Assembly (NCBI GenBank): GCA_023078555.1
Contig: CM041197.1
Location: 10,633,160-10,697,159 of the forward strand
Direction: 5' to 3'
From: Ulva prolifera
Taxonomy: Eukaryota > Chlorophyta > Ulvophyceae > Ulvales > Ulvaceae
DNA length: 64,000 bases
The notes beneath the pieces are model-generated. The model saw only the letters and a program-made list of their open reading frames with translations. It ran no database searches and had not been told where the DNA came from. A program made the translations under genes and the position numbers. Positions 11,301 to 19,854 of this stretch are shown in pieces. Each line of letters opens with the position of its first letter. The first letter of the stretch is position 1.

Positions 11301-14034
11301 CTGTCGGGCGTGGCCAAAGGCGGCAAGAGCGACACTGTGTGAGATGAGTCTGCTCCGTAGCCATCCTGTCCTCGCCTGGCAGCTGTATCATGTCTGCAAA
11401 GCCCATTTCTGTTTGAACTAGTTCCAATGTACAGTGAAGCTTTCCAAAGGGGACCGTGACAAAATACTGTCCTTTTTGGAAGCAACATGTACTGACAAAC
11501 ACCCGATAAGGGAGTACCTTTGCCAAGGTTGATCACCGATCGATGGCATTTCTGGGCAGGATGATCTGTGGACCCTTTCTTAACACTGGAGCTATCCACT
11601 GTGCAGGCGGCGGCGCAGGTGGCATGCCGGCAGCTCGGATTCACTGAAGGAGAGTTCCGAGGCATTGAGCGGAGACCGGCTGTTGAGGCGCCGCTGCTGC
11701 CGTCCTGGCTGGCGGACCTCCCATGCACAGCAGGCACCGAGGCCTCCATCAGTGACTGCGGGGCGCTCGACTTCGGCAACACCTCCTCCTGTGGCTTCCC
11801 CCAAAGGCTTCTCTGCACCGACGGCCCTCCAGGTGCTGAGTCTGCTGCCATGCATATGTTTGCTATAGGCAAGGTAAACGTGACCTTGCTTGCCAGTTCC
11901 ATGCGCCCACAGTGACTCTGGCCGGAGCAACAGGTATGAGGCGCCTCGCGTGGTGAAGCATTGCATCTGATGTATCCGCAGTCGTCGCCTATTGGGTGGT
12001 AGTAGCAGCAGTAGTGGTAGCAGTATGTCAAGGCAATCGTGCCAGGAATATGCAGAGCCGCCCACAACGAGCGCCTCCAAGTGTCAACGATGAATTGCCT
12101 TCAGTAGACACTGCCTTAAATGCCTGTCAGGGAAGCTTGCATGGGTGGTCCTGTTCTGAGCTGTTCCGTGTTGGCATAAACGGGTACGGGCACATGGTGC
12201 ACATGCATGCCAGCACCATGCTCGGTAGATTCTCTCGATGGGGATCATATTGCTATGAGCCGTCGATTCGCATACGGGCCGTCAGCATTTGCCGTCAGTA
12301 CAAGCGAAGACAATACATTCATCTTGATTAATGCAGTGATAGTGTGCAGGAGTGGCAGTCCTCACGCCCAGGCTTGTGGCCGGTGAAGCTGATCCCGGCG
12401 GGGCATGGGCGTACGGCCGCCTCGAGGTCTTTGATGGGCTGGCCTTTGTCACGGTCAGCGATGCAAAGGGGCAGGAGGAGCTGGGGCGCACAGGGGCGCA
12501 GGTGGCGTGCCGCACACTCGGCTTTGCGACTGGAGGGCAGGCGCTGGGTGGGGCAGACTCAGCTCTGCCTGTGCTGGAAGGTGCTAACCGAGACGGCTCT
12601 GTGGGGGGAATTCGCTGCCAGGGAGATGAGCAAGCGCTGGCCGATTGCCAAGTCGATGGCTACACGTATGAGTACGACAGTTACGAGCGGCTGGTGGAAG
12701 ATAATGCGGTCGCTCTTGTGTGCTACAATCCATCAGGTGCGGGCCCCAAGGCATGCACATGGCACTTCCCATCTCAATGATACCATAAAACTCAGATAGC
12801 ATACCACTAGTGTAGCGTATGATTAGCATGCATGACACGCGTGCATATGCACACGTATGCATATTGCAGAAGGAAACTGCCGTGTCTGTTGTTGGAAACA
12901 CTGTCCAACATGGTGCATTCACGTGGAGCCAATGTTGATGTCTCCAGGACCAGTGGCAAGCTACTCATGGAATTTCATCATTCTCGCAGAGTTTGTCACC
13001 ACGCACTGCAGCTGACAGTATGCCCACAAGCGTGGGACGTCCCTGCAGCCCTGCATAGCAGTCCACCCCACACAGCTGCGTGCGGGCCCTCTCAGCAAAG
13101 AGCGTGTGCAGGGTGCGGGGCGAACGACACTGCCCCATCACAGGGCGATGTCCGCCTTGTCACGCTGAAGGGCATCGACGCCCCCACGCAGCCGTGCGAC
13201 GACGTCCACCTCGGCGGCGTTGAGTTCTTCAACGACGGCCAGTGGGGCCGCATCTGCGTCACTGGGAAACGAATCGAGAGCACCTGGACGGTGGATGCGC
13301 TCGTCATCTGCCGCCAGCTGGGCTTCCCCTTCGGCAGCGTCATGGACACGGGCGGCTTTGGATTCCAGAGCGCTGCGGACGACGACTACAGTGAGTCCAT
13401 GACGCCAACGTTCGCCTCCATCGTCTTCTGCACGGGCACGGAGGAGCGCCTTGAGGAGTGCGAGTTCCCCGAGAACTTCGGCAACCCCGCCATCGACGTC
13501 CCCGGGCGGCCGGACCTCGCCACCACGAGGTGCCCTGACTCAAGAATCCTCGGTGTCATCTGCAGGCGCTTCCCGATGGAAGGTGCGGCACATTCGGCTC
13601 ACCACTGCTGCTTCACGAGCACTGTGTTTGTTCATCCCCGTACACTCTTCTGGAACACTGTTCACCTGCACTTGGCTCGGGAGAGCCACGATCCTGGCCG
13701 GCGCAGCCAGGGCGGCCCCTCGTTCACGTCAACTCTGCGCTACTCATTGACCGCCGCACTCCACCTCGCCGAGCATAAATTTAGCACCTTCCTGTCACCC
13801 CTGCGCCAGCGTGATCTAGGACCCAGTACGATGAAGTTGAAGATGCGTGTCACTGTCTCCCCACGCGCCTGCGATGAGAGCCCATGAATCTGAGGACAAT
13901 GCTGGACACGTTATAACTGTTTACAGCGGCCTGTGTGCGACCACAGAGAGGTGTGAAGCGGGCTTGCGCGGCCGTCGATCTTACATTTACCGTTCTGCTG
14001 TGCTGCAGAGTCGCAAGTGATCCGGCGGCTGTGA
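5067..14034 (+). CDS. SRCR gene 1: secreted protein with eight SRCR domains
   Basis: Coding exons: 5067-5367, 5557-5765, 6016-6214, 6633-6847, 7153-7354, 8186-8385, 8871-9084, 9350-9823, 10156-10599, 10903-11090, 11607-11832, 12350-12736, 13112-13582, 14009-14034. They total 3,756 nt with one open frame, giving 1,251 residues. Residues 1 to about 33 form a signal peptide (core LLRALAVACIAGA); 34-100 are an acidic, Pro-rich linker (GGYADYPMDVDEP); then SRCR A 101-236, B 237-375, C 376-513, D 514-671, E 672-819, F 820-957, G 958-1086, H 1087-1243; tail EESQVIRRL. The ATG at 5067 was chosen over the one at 5052 because 5052 lies inside ATGCAG, which looks like an intron acceptor, and because MATARTAF aligns with gene 2. 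The mature part has 50 cysteines, six per domain except D and H (eight) and G (four). The family usually binds ligands outside the cell; the ligand here is unknown. No membrane segment is seen. Confidence 0.88.
5557..6214 (+). other. SRCR domain A (two exons)
   Basis: First half 5557-5765 (EGDLRLVGRTD, SVCDFEFGPPDADVACRQLG), second half 6016-6214 (LNCTGTEERLVDC, GTCDP, VVCGTLTGP). The two halves meet at a phase-0 intron after LERSE. Six cysteines match the six-cysteine (group A) SRCR pattern. Counterparts: gene 2 18019-18233 and 18612-18816; gene 3 33125-33330 and 33762-33960; gene 4 46332-46546 and 46902-47106. The NCT in the second half is a possible N-glycosylation site. Confidence 0.88.
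6633..7354 (+). other. SRCR domain B (two exons)
   Basis: Halves are 6633-6847 (DGEIRLAPVDGPEEG, AAYGRLEIF, PVCDST, ACRQLGFSGGEKALA) and 7153-7354 (SCTGEEETLAACSGGG, EECGLF, LICFSS). The split is phase 0 at GEKALA. Counterparts: gene 2 19553-19767 and 20186-20429; gene 3 34573-34787 and 35463-35670; gene 4 47585-47775 and 47963-48134 (47948 is an alternative acceptor that keeps the frame). The gene 2 intron between the halves holds a TA microsatellite. Six cysteines. Confidence 0.87.
7624..7647. repeat. Ten-bp hairpin with GCAA loop in the B-C intron of gene 1
   Basis: TCTTGGCGCC at 7624-7633 pairs with GGCGCCAAGA at 7638-7647 around GCAA, a GNRA-type tetraloop. It lies in intron sequence between direct repeats of about 40 nt (around 7398 and 8011) that suggest an insertion or local duplication. 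Confidence 0.6.
8186..9084 (+). other. SRCR domain C (two exons)
   Basis: Halves are 8186-8385 (GPGYEYGRLDIFLRGLW, AVCDEDRFTPDAAQVAC) and 8871-9084 (VLGSTLPVGLTRVDCAG, LQCSSVSS, LACAVS). Counterparts: gene 2 20591-20790 and 21443-21656; gene 3 36139-36338 and 36832-37078 (longer by 33 nt near its end); gene 4 48391-48614 and 49090-49252 (second half about 17 codons shorter but with all its cysteines). The split is phase 0. The first-half residues C-D-E-D recall the acidic cation-binding site seen in some animal SRCR domains. Confidence 0.87.
9350..9823 (+). other. SRCR domain D (single exon, eight cysteines)
   Basis: A single 474-nt exon with an extended N-terminal part (CPEQPAEQ, then TPCDPVHTGFVEIFN) before AICDGN, VVCRQLGFPHGTV, ARCLGP, NCDLSPGF, GCRN and VACRTF. 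Two additional N-terminal cysteines, shared only with domain H, predict one extra disulfide. Counterparts: gene 2 21997-22470, gene 3 37586-38059 (both 474 nt) and gene 4 49555-50064 (510 nt, followed by a GC donor). A decayed copy lies at about 28040-28402 and another at 59832-60080. Confidence 0.9.
10156..10599 (+). other. SRCR domain E (single exon)
   Basis: A single 444-nt exon: EEGDLRLVEQSTVANW, GRLELFLDGSWGQVC, VACRQLGFSGGAVAPNKP, VFPEVALSGGPGC, LLDCVGG, EACF, IACVAE. Six cysteines. Counterparts: gene 2 22701-23144, gene 3 38380-38820, gene 4 50327-50734. Extra copies are pseudogenic: 28624-29070 (one TAG) and an inverted piece at about 60085-60296. Confidence 0.9.
10903..11832 (+). other. 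SRCR domain F (two exons)
   Basis: Halves are 10903-11090 (GVEGSLRLTTFGDDD, EIFHAGAWGTVCNGDP) and 11607-11832 (AAAQVACRQLGFTEGEF, PSWLADLPCTAGTE, SDCGALDFGNTSSCGFPQR, LLCTDG). Unlike A-C, the intron falls before the VACRQLG motif. Counterparts: gene 2 23342-23529 and 24042-24267; gene 3 39360-39553 and 40184-40409; gene 4 51676-51836 and 52081-52297. The introns of genes 1 and 2 are themselves clearly similar, so this part was exchanged or duplicated recently. Six cysteines. Confidence 0.88.
12350..12736 (+). other. SRCR domain G (single exon, four cysteines)
   Basis: A 387-nt exon: LTPRLVAGEADPGGAWAYG, RLEVFDGLAFVTVSD, VACRTLGFATGGQAL, IRCQGDEQALADC, VALVCYNPSG. The place of the usual WGxVC cysteine reads VTVS, and the next-to-last cysteine is also missing. 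Counterparts: gene 2 25734-26120, gene 3 40731-41117, gene 4 52838-53206, all with the same four cysteines. A copy at 61779-62174 in the right-edge pseudogene has also lost the last one (IVYYN). Confidence 0.9.
13112..13582 (+). other. SRCR domain H (single exon, eight cysteines)
   Basis: A 471-nt exon: GCGANDTAPSQGDVRLV, PCDDVHLGGVEFFNDGQWG, RICVTG, VICRQLGFPFGSVMD, IVFCTGTEERLEECEFPE, TRCPDS, GVICRRF. The first two cysteines correspond in place to the extra pair in D. Counterparts: gene 2 26621-27094, gene 3 41642-42136, gene 4 53610-54170. Broken copies lie at 668-1189 and 62678-63202. This is the last domain of the protein; a phase-1 donor follows RRFPMEG. Confidence 0.9.
14009..14034 (+). 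other. Terminal mini-exon (26 nt) with stop codon
   Basis: After a CTGCAG acceptor, the phase-1 G left by domain H is completed by AG TCG CAA GTG ATC CGG CGG CTG TGA, giving ESQVIRRL and stop. The same mini-exon occurs in gene 2 (27461-27486), gene 3 (42513-42538), gene 4 (54825-54844, ESDVIR then TGA) and copy 0 (1614-1639, ESDVLCRL then TGA). Conservation of acceptor, frame and stop in five copies argues that it is real despite its size. Confidence 0.8.
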
Positions 14035-14770
14035 GTCAGGCCGACGTGCTGCGTGAAGTGAAGCCAACACTCCGCCGCGTGAAGCCGTCCATGGACAGCA
14101 TTGGTGCCGCATTGGTGCACCGCCATGTTGTGGCACAGGCCTTGGATATCTGTTCCCGTGTTGTTGTGTGCGTACCTTTGCTGTTTTGATATGCACGGCC
14201 GGGATGTCTCTCATCCGGCGCCTCGGTAAGTCAAGTGTGTGCCTTGCATTGCCAGACACGTCCGGTGTGTTGAGTGCATTGCGGGGCTGCATTCCGGTGA
14301 ACGCTGGCACCATGCACACTCACAATTAGAGAGAACATTGCGATTTACAAAAAATCTCCGGCTTGCAACGCCGGCGCCGGCATTGTATGAGAGTCCCTGT
14401 GGTGATGGCGCGGTGAGACGCAGCAATGGTGATCGATTCCAGGATGCGGGGGTAATGGGAAGCTGCATGGACAGTGCTTTGAATGCAAGACATGCATGAA
14501 GCAGCACCAGTAGCACACCCACATGACCAATCTACAGAGTATGGATGCATGCGATGATGTGTTGGCGAGTCAGAGGAGCAGCAGAGGAGCAGCTGGTTGC
14601 GCTGGCACTGTTATAATGCATGTGAGCTGACACTGTAATGCATGTGAGCCTGTTCATGCATGTGAGCGGGGGGATGGATGTGTGCCAAGGGCCGTGGGGA
14701 CGGGCTGCAGGGGTGTCGAGGACAGACCTGCGAGTGCCTTTTAGATGTATATAAACGCAATTGAGGAAAG

Positions 14771-14882
14771 TGTGGCAATCCAGTGATATGGCCGCTATAC
14801 TACTGGACCCCTGCACGTCGCGATGTGCAAGGGTTCAGTGGTATAGCGGCCATATCACTAGTATATCAGCTGGATTGCCACA
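14771..14882. mobile_element. R3: 112-bp palindromic MITE-like element, 5-bp TSD
   Basis: The ends are TGTGGCAATCCAG and its exact reverse complement. Inside, TGATATGGCCGCTATAC at 14784-14800 is mirrored at 14841-14857, so the whole element folds into a long hairpin. GAAAG stands directly on both sides (14766-14770 and 14883-14887), the mark of a transposition event. No coding capacity. A deletion derivative is at 54343-54387. Confidence 0.85.
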
Positions 14883-15776
14883 GAAAGCAACACTTTGGCA
14901 CCTTCACCATGACTGCAGCTGCCGGCAGCTGCCGGGCCCGGGTGCTGCAATACATCCATGCTGCCTGATTGGCTGTTCGCGTGCTCCAGCGTGGACAAAC
15001 AGGAAGAGCAGCCAGTCCTTCGGTGACACAGCTTGCCTGTTGGTGTTTGCGCTGTCGGTCATTGGCGGCGCTGTGGGGTTTGCGTGCGCTGGACTGTGGC
15101 GTGGGTGCGCTAGAAGGGTGGTGGTCTGTTCTCCATCTGCTTGCTGGGCTCGCGGTTCTGCCCCGTCGCAAATATCCTTTGAAAATACTTTTTGTCTGTT
15201 TGGATGGGGATTGCTGGAACACAGCTCGCCCTAGCTGTGCCTGCCACACGATCAAGATGTCGAGATATGCACAAGAAATCGTCGGTGAACTGGCACTTTC
15301 TTCTGGTTGTATGTAAGGAGCGGCCTTTCTTCTGGTCGTCCCAACTTTGACTCCCAAGCGCCGTCTGTATCGCGTCAGGCTTGCGTGGCATCAGCAGCAT
15401 GGCGCACGTGCTAGCTGTTCAGCCCGGGCACCCACCAATGTTCTTGCAGATCGAAGTGCACTTGTGATCGAAGTTGATCATGAAGGCATTTCACTTGTTG
15501 AACATCAGTGTATCGGTAGCACCGAAAAATATCTCCGTGCAGATAAATGCCACATACATTGTGATCATATGAAGCGCGCGCGCAGGAAAATATGCCGCAC
15601 CTGTACCGTGCGCGCACGGTGCATGATGTAGAATCAGCCATGTGAGCGGCAGCGATCGGCAGTCAAACGTGGCCACCGCTTTCATAGCTAGGCGTGCAGT
15701 CAGTGAGGCCTCATCAGTTGCAAGAGACTCCTCGAGCGGCACCGTGCCTCCCACGACACCGAGTGCCGTCACGTGA

Positions 15777-15830
15777 TTCGGATGAGATTCGGTTTCAGTG
15801 TTTGTTTTCTCCCGTTCACTCTTTTGTAAA
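15777..15830 (+). mobile_element. R2 short retroposon-like insertion with 15-bp TSD
   Basis: AGTGCCGTCACGTGA occurs at 15762-15776 and again at 15831-15845. Between them lies a 54-nt R2 unit with GTTTGTTTTCTCCCGTTCAC and the 3' end CTCTTTTGTAAA. The same unit recurs at 29541-29826 (both orientations) and 45931-46020; degenerate relatives lie near 19033, 51287 and 54517. Confidence 0.8.
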
Positions 15831-17023
15831 AGTGCCGTCACGTGACGTGCGACTACGTACGAGTGATTCACGCATGCACCTTCGCGCGCTGGTGGCGTAC
15901 ATGCACGCATCAACCGTGCATCGGGCGCTGACCAGAAGAATAGTAGGGATGTATATATGTCTGTTATTGTGCGAGGTTGTCTCGACAGAATGTCATATGT
16001 TGCCGAGCTTGCAGACGAGGGCGCTGCAGATGATCCCAGGACGTGGGTTCACGAATGTCCGCAATCAACGATGCCGTTGAAGGTGGTTCACCATGATCAG
16101 ATAAGACGTGGATACTGACACCGGCGTCCACCGTTTGATGACAATACTCGCCCGCGAGTCAACGCAGAAGCCCGATCTGTGGGTTTGAGGATTTCGCTGG
16201 TGGACTTTGCACCGGTTATTAACCTTCCTCTCATATCACCAGCGTGAATAATCGTGAATAAATACCGCGTGTCCTTGCGTCGCATCTGTACGCCACTTCC
16301 TTCGAGAGCCCTGGACACTGACGCCTCGCTGCCCGCGTTAAGCTTCGCCTGCACTGGACGTTGACGATTTACCCGCACCTGAGAGATTCTAGAATTCATC
16401 TCCTGTCCTCTATTTCAGATAACTTTGACCGATAGCGTATCGGCACAGCACTGCAGCGAGATGGCATCGCCTGGCGTGGCACTCCAGCACTCAACCTAGC
16501 ACCTGACCTACTGCTTACAGCTGCACGTATTGGTATATACGACGCTTTTGGGCTGTCTGCCTTTGCATAGCGGCTGAATCTGGTGTGCTCCTTGCGCGCA
16601 ACGCATGCGCAACCACTTCTCGTCCGAGAGCGCCGGGCTGCACATACACAGCCATACTTCCCTCCATGGCCTAGCAGCCAGCCGATATTTGCAAAATATG
16701 TACTACATTGGACGCTGCCTGCATGCTGTCTTCTTCCATGGCATCATGCTGCGCAACGACGACACGGCCATGCGATATGCCAGCAGTCACACCCAGACGT
16801 GCTCTCCACCAGCGCATTCGCTGTGTGCCACCTCTTCGACATGGCTATGCAGAGCTGTGGAGGTACCAGCACAGCGGCGGAGAGGCGGGTAGCGGCGCGA
16901 GAACAGCAAGCTGTGTAGGATCAGGTCGCCAGCTCAGCACGAATCACTGGCCGTACACAACTAGATGAGACCTGTTGCACGTGTGCTCGATGCCGCCACC
17001 GCCCTGCCCTCGTGCAGGCACTG

Positions 17024-19799
17024 ATGGCACCACCAAGAACAGTCTGTCCATGTGGTTCACGGGCAGCCCTCCTCCGAGTCTTGGCAGCCGCTTGCGTTGC
17101 GGGTGCCGGGGCCAGCGCGTTGCAGGCGCCCAAAGCTGCAGCTGCAGACTTCGTGGGCAGCCTAGAGCCGGGCGGCTACGCGCACGACCCCATGGACGTC
17201 CGCGATCCCCTCGGACCGGAGGAGATGGAGCCTGAGGCCATACAGCTTGAGGTGCCTGAGGATCCCATGGACAGTCTTGTCCCGGCCTCTGCCCTTGGGC
17301 CCGCCGACTTGCCGGCCCGTGCGATGTCCATTATCGCTGCTGTTGTTCATGCCAGCTGCATAGCTGTACGCACAACACTCTTTCCACCTGGGGTTGAGAA
17401 AACCTTTCTGTTGGACCTATCGCATGAAACGCCTCGTCCCTGAGCAGCCCATTTCCTGGCTGGAGCATCAGAAACTGCCTGCAGCATTACTGTGCCAGCT
17501 CTGCTGTGGCATGCAAAAGTGTGCTGAAACGGTATGGTGTGGGACCTGTGGCTGGTGAATTCTGTCATGCACAACCTTCACACTGCCCCTTGTGGCACCC
17601 GCCGGCGTGTACTGCCTGACTAGTGGCAGGACACCGCTAGAGGCATACCTGCGTCCCGCCTGCTGCGCATGTTGATCCCGGTGAACGACTCGCAATATCA
17701 GTCACTGACTCACGGTGGTGCGGAACAGTGTGCCTCTAGATCTGTTCTGGCGTACCTGCCTGTCCTCGCCTAGACTGTACATGTCGCGCTGCGCACAGCT
17801 GTCGGACAGACCATGAGTTAGGTCACCAGTGGTGGCGTGGGTGTGCGGATCCCCTGGTTGTTGCCCGCGGTGCTACCTGCCTTGCTTGCTTTGTCCTTGT
17901 AACACCACGAGTCAGCGTACATGTCACCACACTGGCATGTGCAGATACCAATGTGGAGATGCTCATGCATAGTTTACCTAGCAGCGGCCGCAATCCACGG
18001 CTGCGTTTGCCCTTGCAGAGGAAGGGGACCTGCGGCTGGTCGGCCGCGAAGACCGCGGCGGGGGCTTTGTTGCTGGATCGCTGCAGGTCTTCATCGAGGG
18101 CTCCTTTGGCTCGGTGTGCCGCAACAAGTTTGGCCCGCCTGACGCAGACGTAGCCTGCCGGCAGCTGGGTTTTGTCGGCGGGACCGTACGTGACCAAGGT
18201 TTCTTCCGGGATGTTGACCTCGAACGGAATAAGGTACGGCCGGAGCCGCTCTGCGCGCTGTGGTGGTTCATGCCATTGTGTCCGTCTCCATGTTGCGTGC
18301 AGCACGTGACATGTGCTGTGCCAGCTTCTGTCAGAACACTACTTGTAGCTGTCTATTGTGGGAACATTGTCAACTTCAGGACTGTCTGCGAAGGAAGGGC
18401 TCTCAGCCCGGCTTGCGATGTCCGACCTGTGCCTCATGATCAGGGCAGGGTGGCGGCCAGCATTGTTTCCACGTAGGAGCACTGAAGCAGAACGCAGTTG
18501 GGCTGGCAGACCAACCTCGTTCCGTGAAATGCTTGATCTGCCGGGAAGAACCCAGCATGTGGCACCATGTGCATGCTGTACGCACGTAGAGACCTGCCTG
18601 ACACGCTGCAGGACATTATTGCACCGGCTGTGCTGGAGAATCTCAACTGCACTGGTGTCGAGGAGCGGCTCGTGGACTGCCCTGGCGCCGGCGCCACAGA
18701 GGCCGAGGACAGCGACTACGTCTACCTATACCAATTCATCGGTGGCGATTTGGGGGGGTGTGACCCTGTTTCAAGCAACCCCGCGGCCGTGATCTGCGGG
18801 ACTCTGACAGGGCCAGGTGTGATCTTCTAGAAGTCAGTGTGCTGTGCAGCAGTGTTGGGTCGCTTTGCAGCAGTTCCAGGGCTGCCACCCAGAAATTAGA
18901 CCTGAATATTCGGAATTGTTACATATGATCGGGCCCGACGACCCAACACTGCTGTGCAACTGACACTGGAACGAGGGCTGCCTTGCAAGCACATGTCATT
19001 TCGGGCGTGTGAATGCGTATGCGTTTGTAGATTTGATTCGGAAGACATTCTGTTGCTGTGTTTGTCTGTGGCCTTTCACTCTTCTATAACATTGGAAGTG
19101 TCGCAATTGAGTGTGTGTGAGCGCTCACAAACGCTAGCGATCTCTGCGGTGTGGCGGTCGCAGAGGGGCGCAGCGCAGCGCGGCCACATGCATGCCCCAG
19201 TGTGACATTGGACGGGGTTCAGAATGACGTATTTGGACCTGGTGTGCAACAGCAAAGAGGCAGGTACATGCACCTGTATCGAACACAGCACCGTGTGTGC
19301 TCGATCAGCTCGGCTCACCTGCAGGGCGCAGTTGAGTTCTGTACGATGACACGAAAGGCCCGTGTATCGCTTTACCATGGGCTGGAGACACCACCTCTGA
19401 CGTGGACGTTCACCTCCCACAAGCACGCCTGAAATCCTTTTGTGTTCAGCTATGAAAGCACCTTGGTCTGTACACCTGACAGGCTCCTGCTGACATGCAA
19501 GACATCAACGAGTATTCTTGCGTGTCGGTGTATGAGCTCACTCTTTATGCAGCGGATGGTGACATCAGGCTGGCGCCGGTAGAGGGGCCAGAGGAGGGCA
19601 ACGCTGCATACGGCCGCCTCGAGGTCTTCTTTGTCGGCGGGTGGAACACTATCTGTGACAGCACAGCTGAGACCGAGAGATTTTCTGACGGTCAGCCTCT
19701 CCCCGACGCAGCTGCAATCGTCGCGTGCCGGCAGCTAGGCTTCGCCGGCGGCGAGAAGGCTGTCGCGGTGCGCCCCCTCGTGATACCCCTTACGCATGC

Positions 19800-19854
<55 letters not shown>

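Larger units (their letters stand above)
14035..17023. other. Spacer between genes 1 and 2
   Basis: About 3 kb without a recognisable gene; small open frames only. It contains a foldback element with 5-bp target duplication (14771-14882), an R2 insertion with 15-bp target duplication (15777-15830) and, near the right end, the unseen 5' region of gene 2. A TGCAG lies at 17013-17017, just before the start codon. Confidence 0.55.
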
